This document shows, in pieces, positions 7,057-14,067 of a DNA stretch of 16,335 nt. The notes under the pieces are model-generated. The model was not told the DNA's origin. It made no database searches and worked only from the letters and a program-made list of their open reading frames with translations. This DNA comes from an uncultured Phycisphaerales bacterium (GTDB lineage: Bacteria > Planctomycetota > Phycisphaerae > WQYP01), in the NCBI GenBank assembly GCA_903868035.1, contig CAIPTQ010000370.1, forward strand, positions 1 through 16,335, given 5' to 3'. The position numbers and the translations under genes were made by a program. The stretch's first letter is position 1. Each line of letters begins with the position of its first letter.

Positions 7057-7554
7057 ATGCACAAACCAACGCTGTACCTCGAAACCACCATCATTGGTTG
7101 TCTTACAAATCGACCCTCAAGTGACATCACGGTGGAAAGTCATCGCCAGATTACCCATCGATGGTGGGACGAAAGACGCGCCGAGTACGAACTCTTCATT
7201 TCGCAAGTTGTTCTGGACGAAATCTCGAAGGGCGATCCGACCGCCGCGGCTGACCGCCAGGCGCTGGTCAGGGGTATCCCCGTCCTGCCGACCGATGAGG
7301 CAATCGTGGGAACGGCCGGCGAATTGGTTCGTGTCAACGCACTGCCCTCCAAGGCGCTTCTGGACGCGTACCACATCGCGATTTGCGCCCATCGTCGAAT
7401 CGACATTTTGTTGACCTGGAATTGTACTCATATCGCCAATCCGCATATACTGAAATTAGTGCGGAGTTACTGCGACCGATCCGGTCTGCTTATGCCCGAA
7501 GTCGTAACTCCTGACGCCCTGCTTGGAGACCAACATGTTGGACCCGATTATTGA
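7057..7554 (+). CDS. PIN-domain ribonuclease toxin, VapC-like (copy 2)
   Basis: The 165-residue product shares the layout of the copy at 4013-4498: YLETTI (7-12, Glu9), VVLDEISKGD with Glu55, LLDAYHIAIC with Asp103, and DILLTWN (116-122) followed by HIANP. The W-W pair before the acidic segment is also shared (HNWWN in one, HRWWD in the other). GGGAG at 7046-7050 with 6-base spacing supports the start. The 3' end overlaps the next small ORF by 20 bases, which implies translational coupling of toxin and partner. Expected activity is metal-dependent RNA cleavage; target unknown. It probably forms an operon with the endonuclease gene immediately upstream. Confidence 0.87.
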   Translation: MHKPTLYLETTIIGCLTNRPSSDITVESHRQITHRWWDERRAEYELFISQVVLDEISKGDPTAAADRQALVRGIPVLPTDEAIVGTAGELVRVNALPSKALLDAYHIAICAHRRIDILLTWNCTHIANPHILKLVRSYCDRSGLLMPEVVTPDALLGDQHVGPDY

Positions 7555-7732
7555 AGAAATCCGCCGGGTTCGTGAAAAAATCGCGAAGCAATTTGGCTAT
7601 GACGCCCAGGCTTATGGGCGCTATTTGATGCGCGCGCAGAAAAAGAGCGGCCATCCCATCGTCGATCTCCGCGCTGGCAAGACTGCGCCGCCAAAACCGC
7701 GCCGCCATCGCGCATCGAAAGCTGCGGCATGA
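7535..7732 (+). CDS. Small antitoxin-like protein, DPI-x-E-E family (copy 3)
   Basis: This 65-residue protein begins LDPIIEEIRRVREKIAKQF and continues GYD, then carries a very basic C-terminal tail rich in K, R, P and A (PPKPRRHRASK). The start at 7535 has GGAG at 7525-7528 with 6-base spacing; a TTG at 7523 overlaps that site and is less likely. It overlaps the PIN gene by 20 bases in another frame. It is the clearest member of the family in the window and the likely antitoxin of the second PIN protein. Toxin-first order is the reverse of the classic VapBC arrangement. The 48 bases from here to the convergent hisS stop hold no clear terminator. Confidence 0.75.
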   Translation: MLDPIIEEIRRVREKIAKQFGYDAQAYGRYLMRAQKKSGHPIVDLRAGKTAPPKPRRHRASKAAA

Positions 7733-7780
7733 CGCTCTATATGTGAATTTATTTACGGCGGCAGGAGCGAAACGCCCGCG

Positions 7781-9136
7781 TTATCCGAGGGCGGGGATGA
7801 TGTCAGGGAGCGTCAGTTCTTTCTCATCGCGGGTGACGAGGTTTTTCAGCTTCACAAAGGGTCCGCCGGTTTTGTCCCATTCCGCCGGGGCGAGGATCAG
7901 GGCGTATTTCGCGCCGCTGGCGGAGGCTTCCTGCAAAAGTTTGCCGATGTTCTTCGTCGTCTTATAGCTCGCGCCGACCGCGAATTTGCCGGCCCGCAGC
8001 TCGCCCATAAGCTTCAGCCCCGGGTCGGGGTCGGGCAGCGCGTTGATGACAAATACGTCCGGGGCCGGGCCGCGGGCGAGGTTGCCGGGGAGTTTGGCGC
8101 GCTCCTGCAGGAGGTTCGCCAGCACCACGTCGCCCATGCCAAAACCCGTGGCCGGCAGCGGCGGGCCGCCGAACATTTCGATCAGCTTGTCGTACCGCCC
8201 CCCGCCGGCCAGCGCGCGGTTCTCGCGGGAGGTGTCGGAGATTTCCCATACAAAACCAGTGTAATACGCCAGGCCGCGCACAATGGAGGCATCATACTTC
8301 GCGAAGCCCGCCAGCCCCAGGAGCGCCAACGTCTTCTCGATCTGCGCCTGGGCCGCCGCGATGGATTGGGCGAACGCCTCGTACGGCGTCGCGGCGCCGC
8401 CGGCCAGATCCTGCCAAAAATCCCCTTGCAGCGGATCCCGCCCGGCGGCCAGCTTCTCAAAAAAGCCGCGCTCGCGCTCGCTGACGCCGTTTTCCTGGTA
8501 GAGCTTGCCCCGCTGCTCGGGAACCAGCTTGGCGACCCGGTCCAACAGGTAAAAGGCAAACCCAAAACGCTCCGCCGGCACGCCCGCCAGTCGAAACAGC
8601 TCCTCCACCAGCAGCCGGTCGTTCCACAGAAATTGAATGTCGCCACAGGCCAGGCCAAACTCGCGCAAACAATCCAGGCACAGGGCGGCCACTTCCAAAT
8701 CGAACTGCCGCCGCGCCTCGGGCGTCTCCCCGCCCAGCATGTCCACGTTCCACTGGATGAATTCCCGCAGCCGCCCCTTCTGCGGGCGCTCGGCACGGTA
8801 GCAGCGCGGGATGCTGAACCACTTGATCGGCCGCGGCAGCGCATTGGCTTTGGCGGCGATCATCCGCGCCAGCGTCGGCGTGAACTCCGGCCGCAGGGCG
8901 AATTCCTTTTTGTCCTCGCCGCGCGATTCAAAGTGGAACAACTGCGACACGATTTCATCGCCCCCGCCGCCCTTGACCTTGTACAGGTCCAGGAACTCAA
9001 AAGTGGGGCCATCGACTTCCAGAAAACCGTGCCGCAGCGAAACCCGCCGCCAGGTGTCCTCGATGTAGCGGCGCAGGGCCATCTGTTCGGGGTAAAAATC
9101 GCGCGTCCCGGGGGGAGGTTGAAAGGTGGTAGCCAT
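7781..9136 (-). CDS. hisS: Histidyl-tRNA synthetase
   Basis: The 451-residue product is a class II aminoacyl-tRNA synthetase that charges tRNA-His in the cytoplasm. Motif 1 region is PPPGTRDFYPE (7-17); motif 2 is CYRAERPQKGRLREFIQWN (112-130); the histidine-specific signatures are RGLAYYTGFVWEI (287-299) and AGGGRYDKLIEMFGG (310-324), followed by GFGMG (331-335). The anticodon-binding domain occupies about 358-451. The ATG at 9136 begins exactly where the family does; there is no Shine-Dalgarno sequence, and a -10-like box sits 6 bases upstream, so the message may be leaderless. The gene is divergent from the M50-HlyD gene and convergent with the PIN module. Confidence 0.96.
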   Translation of the reverse strand: MATTFQPPPGTRDFYPEQMALRRYIEDTWRRVSLRHGFLEVDGPTFEFLDLYKVKGGGGDEIVSQLFHFESRGEDKKEFALRPEFTPTLARMIAAKANALPRPIKWFSIPRCYRAERPQKGRLREFIQWNVDMLGGETPEARRQFDLEVAALCLDCLREFGLACGDIQFLWNDRLLVEELFRLAGVPAERFGFAFYLLDRVAKLVPEQRGKLYQENGVSERERGFFEKLAAGRDPLQGDFWQDLAGGAATPYEAFAQSIAAAQAQIEKTLALLGLAGFAKYDASIVRGLAYYTGFVWEISDTSRENRALAGGGRYDKLIEMFGGPPLPATGFGMGDVVLANLLQERAKLPGNLARGPAPDVFVINALPDPDPGLKLMGELRAGKFAVGASYKTTKNIGKLLQEASASGAKYALILAPAEWDKTGGPFVKLKNLVTRDEKELTLPDIIPALG

Positions 9137-9142
9137 GCGCAG

Positions 9143-9171
9143 AGTGTAGGGCGGCGCGCGGAAATTGCCAA
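9143..9171 (-). promoter_or_regulatory. Candidate leaderless promoter of hisS
   Basis: On the - strand TTGGCA (9166-9171) is followed after 17 bases by TACACT (9143-9148), and only 6 bases separate this -10 box from the hisS ATG. Transcription would be expected to begin at or next to the A of the start codon, which fits the lack of a Shine-Dalgarno sequence. Confidence 0.5.
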
Positions 9172-9282
9172 TGGGCCGGTGAATATTGGATCGGTAATCG
9201 TGATCGGTGGATGTTATTGGACAGTGCCTGCCCCGGCCCCCGCGCATTGCCTGCGCCGCACCTTTGCACCTTTGCTTCCCCT

Positions 9283-9311
9283 TTCGCACAATCCCGCCCT
9301 TGTGCTACACT
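9283..9311 (+). promoter_or_regulatory. Candidate promoter of the M50-HlyD/SecA-like pair
   Basis: TTCGCA (9283-9288), a 17-base spacer and TACACT (9306-9311) precede the gene start by 33 bases, leaving room for an AAGGA site at 9330-9334. The same -10 box is used by the divergent hisS candidate promoter. Confidence 0.42.
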
Positions 9312-9344
9312 CCATCGTCCCGCATCCACAAGGACTCGCTCCCC

Positions 9345-11630
9345 ATGCCCGTCGAACGCCCCACATTCCACGAATCCTGGTACCGCGTCGCGGACCTCCA
9401 TCCGCGCCTCCGCTCCACCGTCCAGGTCTCCCGCCAGCACTTCCGCGGCCAGCCCTGGCACGTCATCCAGGACCACTCCAACAACGCCTTCTTCCGCCTC
9501 GCCGAACCCGCCTACCGCTTCATCGCCCTCCTCGACGGCAAACGCTCCGTCGGCGACGCCTGGAACCTCGCCAACGAACAACTCGGCGACGACGCCCCCA
9601 CCCAGGGCGAAGCCATCCAGCTCCTCGGCCAGCTTTACACCTCCAACCTCCTCCAGGCCGAAGTCCCCGCCGACACCCACACCCTCTTCGCCCGCTACAA
9701 AAAGCGCAAGCAGCGCGAAATCGCCGGCTACTTCATGAACATCATGTTCGCCCGCATCCCCATCTTCGACCCCGAACGCTTCCTCAACAAATGGCTCCCT
9801 CTCCTGGGCTGGATCTTCTCCCCCCTGGGCCTCCTCGCCTGGCTCGCCCTCGTCATCCCCGGCGTCTACTCCATCCTCCAACTCCCCGGCTGGCAGGCCA
9901 AAATCTCCAGCCGCGCCAACAGCATCCTCTCCCCCGACAACCTCATCCTCCTCTACGTCGCCTTCGCCCTCATCAAGGCCTGCCACGAAATGGGCCACGC
10001 CATCGCCTGCAAAAAATTCGGCAAACAGGCCGGCACCGGCGGCGAAGTCCACGTCATCGGCATCATGTTCCTCGTCTTCACCCCCATCCCCTACGTCGAT
10101 GCCTCCAGTTCCTGGGCCCTGGCCAACAAATGGCACCGCGCCATCGTCGGGGCCGCGGGCATGTGGGTCGAACTGGCCATCGCCGCCGTCGCCGCCATCA
10201 TCTGGGCCAACGCCAATGACAATACCGTCGTCCAGAACTTCGCCTACAACATCATGTTCGTCGCCGGCTTCTCCACCCTCGTCTTCAACGCCAACCCCCT
10301 TCTCCGCTACGACGGCTACTACATGCTCTCCGACATCCTCGAAATCCCCAACCTCGCCCAACGCGCCAAGGATTTCATCTTCTACCTCGTCAAACGCTAT
10401 ATCTGGACCATCAAATCCGCCCGCAACCCCGCCTACAGCCCCACTGAAAAAATCTGGCTCTTCTGCTACGCGATCGCCTCCTTCTTCATGCGCATCTTCG
10501 TCACCTTAAGCATCATGTTCTACCTCACCACCGTCCTCGAAGGCACCCTCATCATCCTCGCCGCCGGCATGACCATCGCCGGCCTGATCACCTGGGCCAT
10601 CGTCCCCGCCGGCAAGTTCCTCCATTACCTCTTCACCAGCCCGGAACTCCAACGCTCCCGCCCCCGCGCCCTGTTCACCTCCGGCTTCACCATCGCCGCC
10701 CTCATCATCGGCCTGGGCATCCTCCGCTTCCCCGACCGCGCCCGCGCCCAGGGCGTCGTCGAACCCGACTCCGGCGACCTCAAGGAGCTTTATGCCGGCG
10801 GCGAGGGCCTCATCACGTTCCTGGACCTCCAGCCCCATTCCCCCCAGGACGTCGATCCCCTCGTCCAGCTCCTCCACATGCCCTACACTTACAAGGGCGA
10901 CACCCTTCTCCGGCTGGAAAATCCCGACCTCCAGATTCGCCAGCTCCCCCAGCTCCAGGCCGACAAAACCCGCCTCCTCGTGGAACTCCGCTCCGCCTAT
11001 GCCGACGACCCGCGCGGCGCGCCCCTCATCCAGTCCCAGGTCAACGGCATCGATGAACTCATCCGCATGAAGCAGGAGCAGATCGGCCAGCTTACCCTCG
11101 CCTCCCCCCTCTCCGGCGTCCTCATCACCCCCGATATGGACACCCGCCGCTTCGCCTACGTCAAACGCTCCGACCGCATCGGCCTGGTCGCCAACCTCCA
11201 CCACCTCATCATCCGCGCCGCCGTCACCAACGACCTCAGTGCCGCCCTCTACGGCGAGGGCATCCGCCGCGTCGAAATTCGCGTCGAAGGCCGCCCCGAC
11301 ATCCTCCTCACCGGCGACATCTTCGCCTTCGCCCCCGCCGGCTCCAACCAGCGCCCCTCCCCCGCCCTGGGCTACCAGGTCGGCGGCCTGCTCAACACCG
11401 CCCCCGACGACCAGCACGGCACCAAAACCACCGAGCAATTCTTTGAAGTCCGCATCGGCAACCTCACCCTCGTCTACGCCCCTCAGGCCATCAAGGATAA
11501 TTTCGCCAACAACATCCCCATCCTCCCCGGCCAGCGCGTCGTCGTCCGCTTCGACCTCCCCCCCAAACCCCTGGCGATGCAAGCCTGGACCAAGCTCCGC
11601 CAAGTCTTCCAAAAGAGATTCCAAATGTAA
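9345..11630 (+). CDS. PqqD-like / M50 site-2-type protease / HlyD-like adaptor fusion
   Basis: The 761-residue protein has three parts. Residues about 35-105 resemble a PqqD-type peptide-binding domain (AEPAYRFIALLDGKRS, then a helix ending LYTSNLLQ). Residues about 150-465 form a polytopic membrane domain with the zinc-protease motif HEMGH (214-218) and the distal M50 motif NPLLRYDG (317-324), whose Asp323 is the expected third metal ligand. Residues about 470-750 look like a HlyD/membrane-fusion-protein adaptor: two half-lipoyl strands (around 475-490 and LASPLSGVLI at 585-594) flanking a helical hairpin, then beta-barrel. Related proteins are often annotated as YydH-type peptide zinc metalloproteases and belong to peptide maturation and export loci. 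AAGGA at 9330-9334 supports the start. The SecA-like gene 102 bases downstream is the likely partner. Cargo is unknown. Confidence 0.85.
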   Translation: MPVERPTFHESWYRVADLHPRLRSTVQVSRQHFRGQPWHVIQDHSNNAFFRLAEPAYRFIALLDGKRSVGDAWNLANEQLGDDAPTQGEAIQLLGQLYTSNLLQAEVPADTHTLFARYKKRKQREIAGYFMNIMFARIPIFDPERFLNKWLPLLGWIFSPLGLLAWLALVIPGVYSILQLPGWQAKISSRANSILSPDNLILLYVAFALIKACHEMGHAIACKKFGKQAGTGGEVHVIGIMFLVFTPIPYVDASSSWALANKWHRAIVGAAGMWVELAIAAVAAIIWANANDNTVVQNFAYNIMFVAGFSTLVFNANPLLRYDGYYMLSDILEIPNLAQRAKDFIFYLVKRYIWTIKSARNPAYSPTEKIWLFCYAIASFFMRIFVTLSIMFYLTTVLEGTLIILAAGMTIAGLITWAIVPAGKFLHYLFTSPELQRSRPRALFTSGFTIAALIIGLGILRFPDRARAQGVVEPDSGDLKELYAGGEGLITFLDLQPHSPQDVDPLVQLLHMPYTYKGDTLLRLENPDLQIRQLPQLQADKTRLLVELRSAYADDPRGAPLIQSQVNGIDELIRMKQEQIGQLTLASPLSGVLITPDMDTRRFAYVKRSDRIGLVANLHHLIIRAAVTNDLSAALYGEGIRRVEIRVEGRPDILLTGDIFAFAPAGSNQRPSPALGYQVGGLLNTAPDDQHGTKTTEQFFEVRIGNLTLVYAPQAIKDNFANNIPILPGQRVVVRFDLPPKPLAMQAWTKLRQVFQKRFQM

Positions 11631-11643
11631 CAAATATCATGAG

Positions 11644-11720
11644 CTTCTTTCTTCTTACTTCTTACTTCTTTCTTCTTTCTTCTTTCTTCTTTCTTCTGAC
11701 CACTGACCACTGACCACTGG
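11644..11720 (+). repeat. Array of eleven in-phase heptamers
   Basis: Eleven consecutive 7-base units run without a phase break: CTTCTTT, CTTCTTA twice, CTTCTTT four times, CTTCTGA, CCACTGA twice and CCACTGG. The pyrimidine-rich part and the CCACTGA part are joined by the hybrid unit CTTCTGA. The array fills most of the 102-base spacer between the M50-HlyD stop and the SecA-like start. Heptanucleotide tandem repeats of this sort are known from cyanobacterial intergenic regions and, from memory, also occur in PVC genomes. Confidence 0.9.
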
Positions 11721-11732
11721 CAACAGACCACT

Positions 11733-13802
11733 ATGGCAATGAACCAAAACATCCTCGGCACCACGCAGCTCTCCGAAGCTCCCGTCGCCGCCATTCCCTC
11801 CGCCACTTGGCAGATGCTCGCCCGCCAGGTCCGCACCGAACCCCTCCCCAAAAACATCGACGCCCTCTTTGAAACCGCCAAAGGCTATCTCGGCCGCCTC
11901 AAATACCGCACCGGCAATTACCTCGCCCGCGCCGCCAAGGCCCTCTCCCACGCTAAGATCTACGCCGACATGTCCGACGCCCACCTCCGCGCCGCCGCCC
12001 TCGACTTCCGCGCCCTCTTCCGCACCGGCCGCGACAAACCCGCCGATACCCTCCGCGCCGCCGCCCTCATCCGCGAAGTCTCCTCCCGCAAGCGCGGCGA
12101 AACCCACTTTCTCGTCCAGGTCGCCGGCGCCCTGGCCCTCCTCGACGGCTGCGTCATCGAAATGGCCACCGGCGAAGGCAAAACCCTCACCGCCGTCATC
12201 ACCGCCACCATCGCCGGCTGGCGCGGCCGCGGCTGCCACATCATCACCGTCAACGACTACCTCGCCAAACGCGACGCCCAAACCATGCGCCCCATCTACG
12301 AATTCTGCGGCACCACCGTCGCCTCCCTCGATGGCGACGACGAACCCCCGGAGCGCCGCCTCGCCTATCATGCCGACATCACCTATTGCACCAACAAGGA
12401 GGTCTGCGCCGACTTCCTCCGCGACCGCATCACCCTGGGCCGCCTCCGCGACCTCCCCGCCGCCCTCCTGGGCAAAATGCTCTATCGCGCCGGCACCGAC
12501 CGCCTCGTTATGCGCGGCCTCTGTTTCGCCATCGTTGACGAAGCCGACTCCGTCCTCATCGACGAAGCCGTCACCCCGCTGATCATCTCCGGCGACGCCC
12601 CCAACGACGAACAGGTCACCGCCTTCCGCCAGGCCGCCGACATCGCCTCCCAGCTCGTCTCCGGCAAGCATTTCCGCATCAACCCCCGCTACAAGGAAAT
12701 CGAACTCACCGACGACGGCTTCAACGAAGTCATGGATCTCTCCGAAAAATATGGCGGCGTCTGGAACGGCGCCCGCCGCGCCGAGGAACTCGTCAACCAG
12801 GCCCTCACCGCCCGCGAGTTCTACGCCAAGGGCAAGCAGTACGTCATCGCCGCCGGCCTGGGCAAAATGCGCGAAGGCGACGACCCCAACCAGGAAAAAA
12901 TCGTCATCGTCGATGAATTCACCGGCCGCCTCATGCCCGACCGCACCTGGCGCGACGGCCTCCATCAGGCCCTCGAAGCCAAGGAAGACATCATCGTCAA
13001 TCCCCCCAAGGACAACTACGCCCGCATCTCCTTCCAACGCTTCTTCCGCATGTACCAGCGCCTCTGCGGCATGACCGGCACCGCCCGCGAGTCCCGCCGC
13101 GAACTCTGGCAAATCTACCAGCTCCCCGTCGTCCTCATCCCCACCAACAAGCCCTGCATCCGCACCCAGCCGCGCGACCGCATCTTCGCCACCGACGACG
13201 CCAAGTTCGTCGCCATCGTCCAGGAAATCCAGCGCCTCCACGCCCGCGGCCAGCCCATCCTCGTGGGCACCCGCAGCGTCAAGGCCTCCGAACGCCTCTC
13301 GGAACTCCTCACCAACCTCGGCCTCGAACACCAGGTGCTCAACGCCGTCCGCCATGCCGAGGAGGCCCAGATCATCGCCCAGGCCGGCACCCTGGGCCGC
13401 ATCACCGTCGCCACCAACATGGCCGGCCGCGGCACCGACATCAAACTCGCCCGCGGCGTCGGCGACGTCGGCGGCCTGTGCGTCATCGCCACCGAACGCC
13501 ACGAAGCCCGCCGCGTCGATCGCCAGCTCTTCGGCCGCGCCGCCCGCCAGGGCGACCCCGGCCGCGCCCAGGCCTTCGTCTCCCTCGACGACGAACTCCT
13601 CGAACGCAACGCCCAGAAACTCCGCCCCCTCGCCCGCCTCCTGGCCGGCAAATCCGCCCGCGCCCTAAATAATCCCCTCCTCCCCCTCCTCTTCTCCCGC
13701 GCCCAGAAAAAAGCCCAGCGCCTCGCCCTCTCCCAGCGCAAAGGCGTCCTCTCCACCGACGACTGGCTCGACGAATCCCTCGGCTTCACCGGCCCCGAGT
13801 AA
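11733..13802 (+). CDS. Short SecA-like translocase ATPase
   Basis: The 689-residue product is clearly SecA-related: Walker A ATGEGKT (145-151), Walker B IVDEADSVLIDEA (267-279) followed by TPLIISGDAP, a preprotein cross-linking-like region (about 225-375), VDEFTGRLMPDR (393-404), GMTGTA (446-451), and the second motor half with TNMAGRGTDIKL (561-572) and GRAARQGDPG (601-610). Canonical SecA continues for about 300 residues after the last motif; this one has 79, so most of the helical wing, the C-terminal linker and the SEC-C zinc finger are missing. It is more likely an accessory SecA than the housekeeping one. No Shine-Dalgarno sequence is visible; ATGs at 11733 and 11739 are both possible. 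Pairing with the M50-HlyD gene suggests a dedicated export role. Confidence 0.87.
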   Translation: MAMNQNILGTTQLSEAPVAAIPSATWQMLARQVRTEPLPKNIDALFETAKGYLGRLKYRTGNYLARAAKALSHAKIYADMSDAHLRAAALDFRALFRTGRDKPADTLRAAALIREVSSRKRGETHFLVQVAGALALLDGCVIEMATGEGKTLTAVITATIAGWRGRGCHIITVNDYLAKRDAQTMRPIYEFCGTTVASLDGDDEPPERRLAYHADITYCTNKEVCADFLRDRITLGRLRDLPAALLGKMLYRAGTDRLVMRGLCFAIVDEADSVLIDEAVTPLIISGDAPNDEQVTAFRQAADIASQLVSGKHFRINPRYKEIELTDDGFNEVMDLSEKYGGVWNGARRAEELVNQALTAREFYAKGKQYVIAAGLGKMREGDDPNQEKIVIVDEFTGRLMPDRTWRDGLHQALEAKEDIIVNPPKDNYARISFQRFFRMYQRLCGMTGTARESRRELWQIYQLPVVLIPTNKPCIRTQPRDRIFATDDAKFVAIVQEIQRLHARGQPILVGTRSVKASERLSELLTNLGLEHQVLNAVRHAEEAQIIAQAGTLGRITVATNMAGRGTDIKLARGVGDVGGLCVIATERHEARRVDRQLFGRAARQGDPGRAQAFVSLDDELLERNAQKLRPLARLLAGKSARALNNPLLPLLFSRAQKKAQRLALSQRKGVLSTDDWLDESLGFTGPE

Positions 13803-13803
13803 C

Positions 13804-13820
13804 ACGGGCGTCCCGCCCGT
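13804..13820. repeat. GC-rich inverted repeat after the SecA-like gene
   Basis: ACGGGCG (13804-13810) pairs perfectly with CGCCCGT (13814-13820) across a 3-base loop, starting directly after the stop codon. No T-run follows, so it is not a standard intrinsic terminator; it may protect the 3' end of the message or be a copy of a dispersed palindrome. Confidence 0.6.
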
Positions 13821-13940
13821 CGTTCTGCTGCGGAGTCTTTCGCCACTGATTTCCCCTTCCTCATCGCTGTAACTCCGTGGTAAAGAAACGTGCCTGCGCG
13901 AAATAACGCTCAGCTTGCGTAAATCCTCCCCCATCATGCC

Positions 13941-13968
13941 TTGCCGCCGCCCAAATCAGTGGTACACT
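13941..13968 (+). promoter_or_regulatory. Candidate promoter of the zinc-ribbon membrane protein gene
   Basis: TTGCCG (13941-13946), a 16-base spacer and TACACT (13963-13968) would give a 5' leader of about 90 bases. It is the third occurrence of the TACACT -10 box in the window. The bases between 13821 and 13940 show nothing else recognisable. Confidence 0.4.
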
Positions 13969-13982
13969 TGCCCGCTGACTTT

Positions 13983-13999
13983 CCGGGTACGTTTCCCGG
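13983..13999 (+). promoter_or_regulatory. First leader hairpin
   Basis: CCGGG (13983-13987) can pair with CCCGG (13995-13999) around a 7-base loop. It lies between the candidate promoter and the terminator-like hairpin, so it could be part of a leader control element. No known riboswitch class was recognised. Confidence 0.3.
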
Positions 14000-14011
14000 G
14001 CCTCGACGAAA

Positions 14012-14048
14012 CCGCGAATCGGGGGATCACCCCCGCGCGGCATTTTTT
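14012..14048 (+). terminator. Terminator-like hairpin in the 5' leader (possible attenuator)
   Basis: CCGCG (14012-14016), a 3-base bulge and CGGGGG (14020-14025) pair with CCCCCG (14030-14035) and CGCGG (14036-14040) around the loop ATCA, giving up to 11 base pairs. The run CATTTTTTCC (14041-14050) follows directly. This is the shape of an intrinsic terminator, yet it ends only 20 bases before the start codon and just before its ribosome-binding site. It is either an attenuator of this gene or an upstream terminator that happens to abut it. Confidence 0.55.
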
Positions 14049-14067
14049 CCACCCCGGAGGGAGAACC

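Noticed and set aside
7733..7780. Bidirectional terminator between the third antitoxin-like gene and hisS
   Set aside because: No stable stem with a T-run could be found in these 48 bases.
8366..10219. A long + strand frame crossing hisS and the start of the M50-HlyD gene
   Set aside because: It spans two recognisable genes on opposite strands and their divergent promoters, and it translates into R/P/H-rich low-complexity sequence.
11644..11720. CRISPR array
   Set aside because: Units are 7 bases, directly abutting and without spacers, and there are no cas genes nearby.
11655..13502. A long open frame on the - strand opposite the SecA-like gene, rich in G, D, E and A
   Set aside because: Extreme C-ending codon use on the + strand leaves the antisense frame nearly free of stops. 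The translation is low-complexity and the + strand product is an unmistakable SecA.
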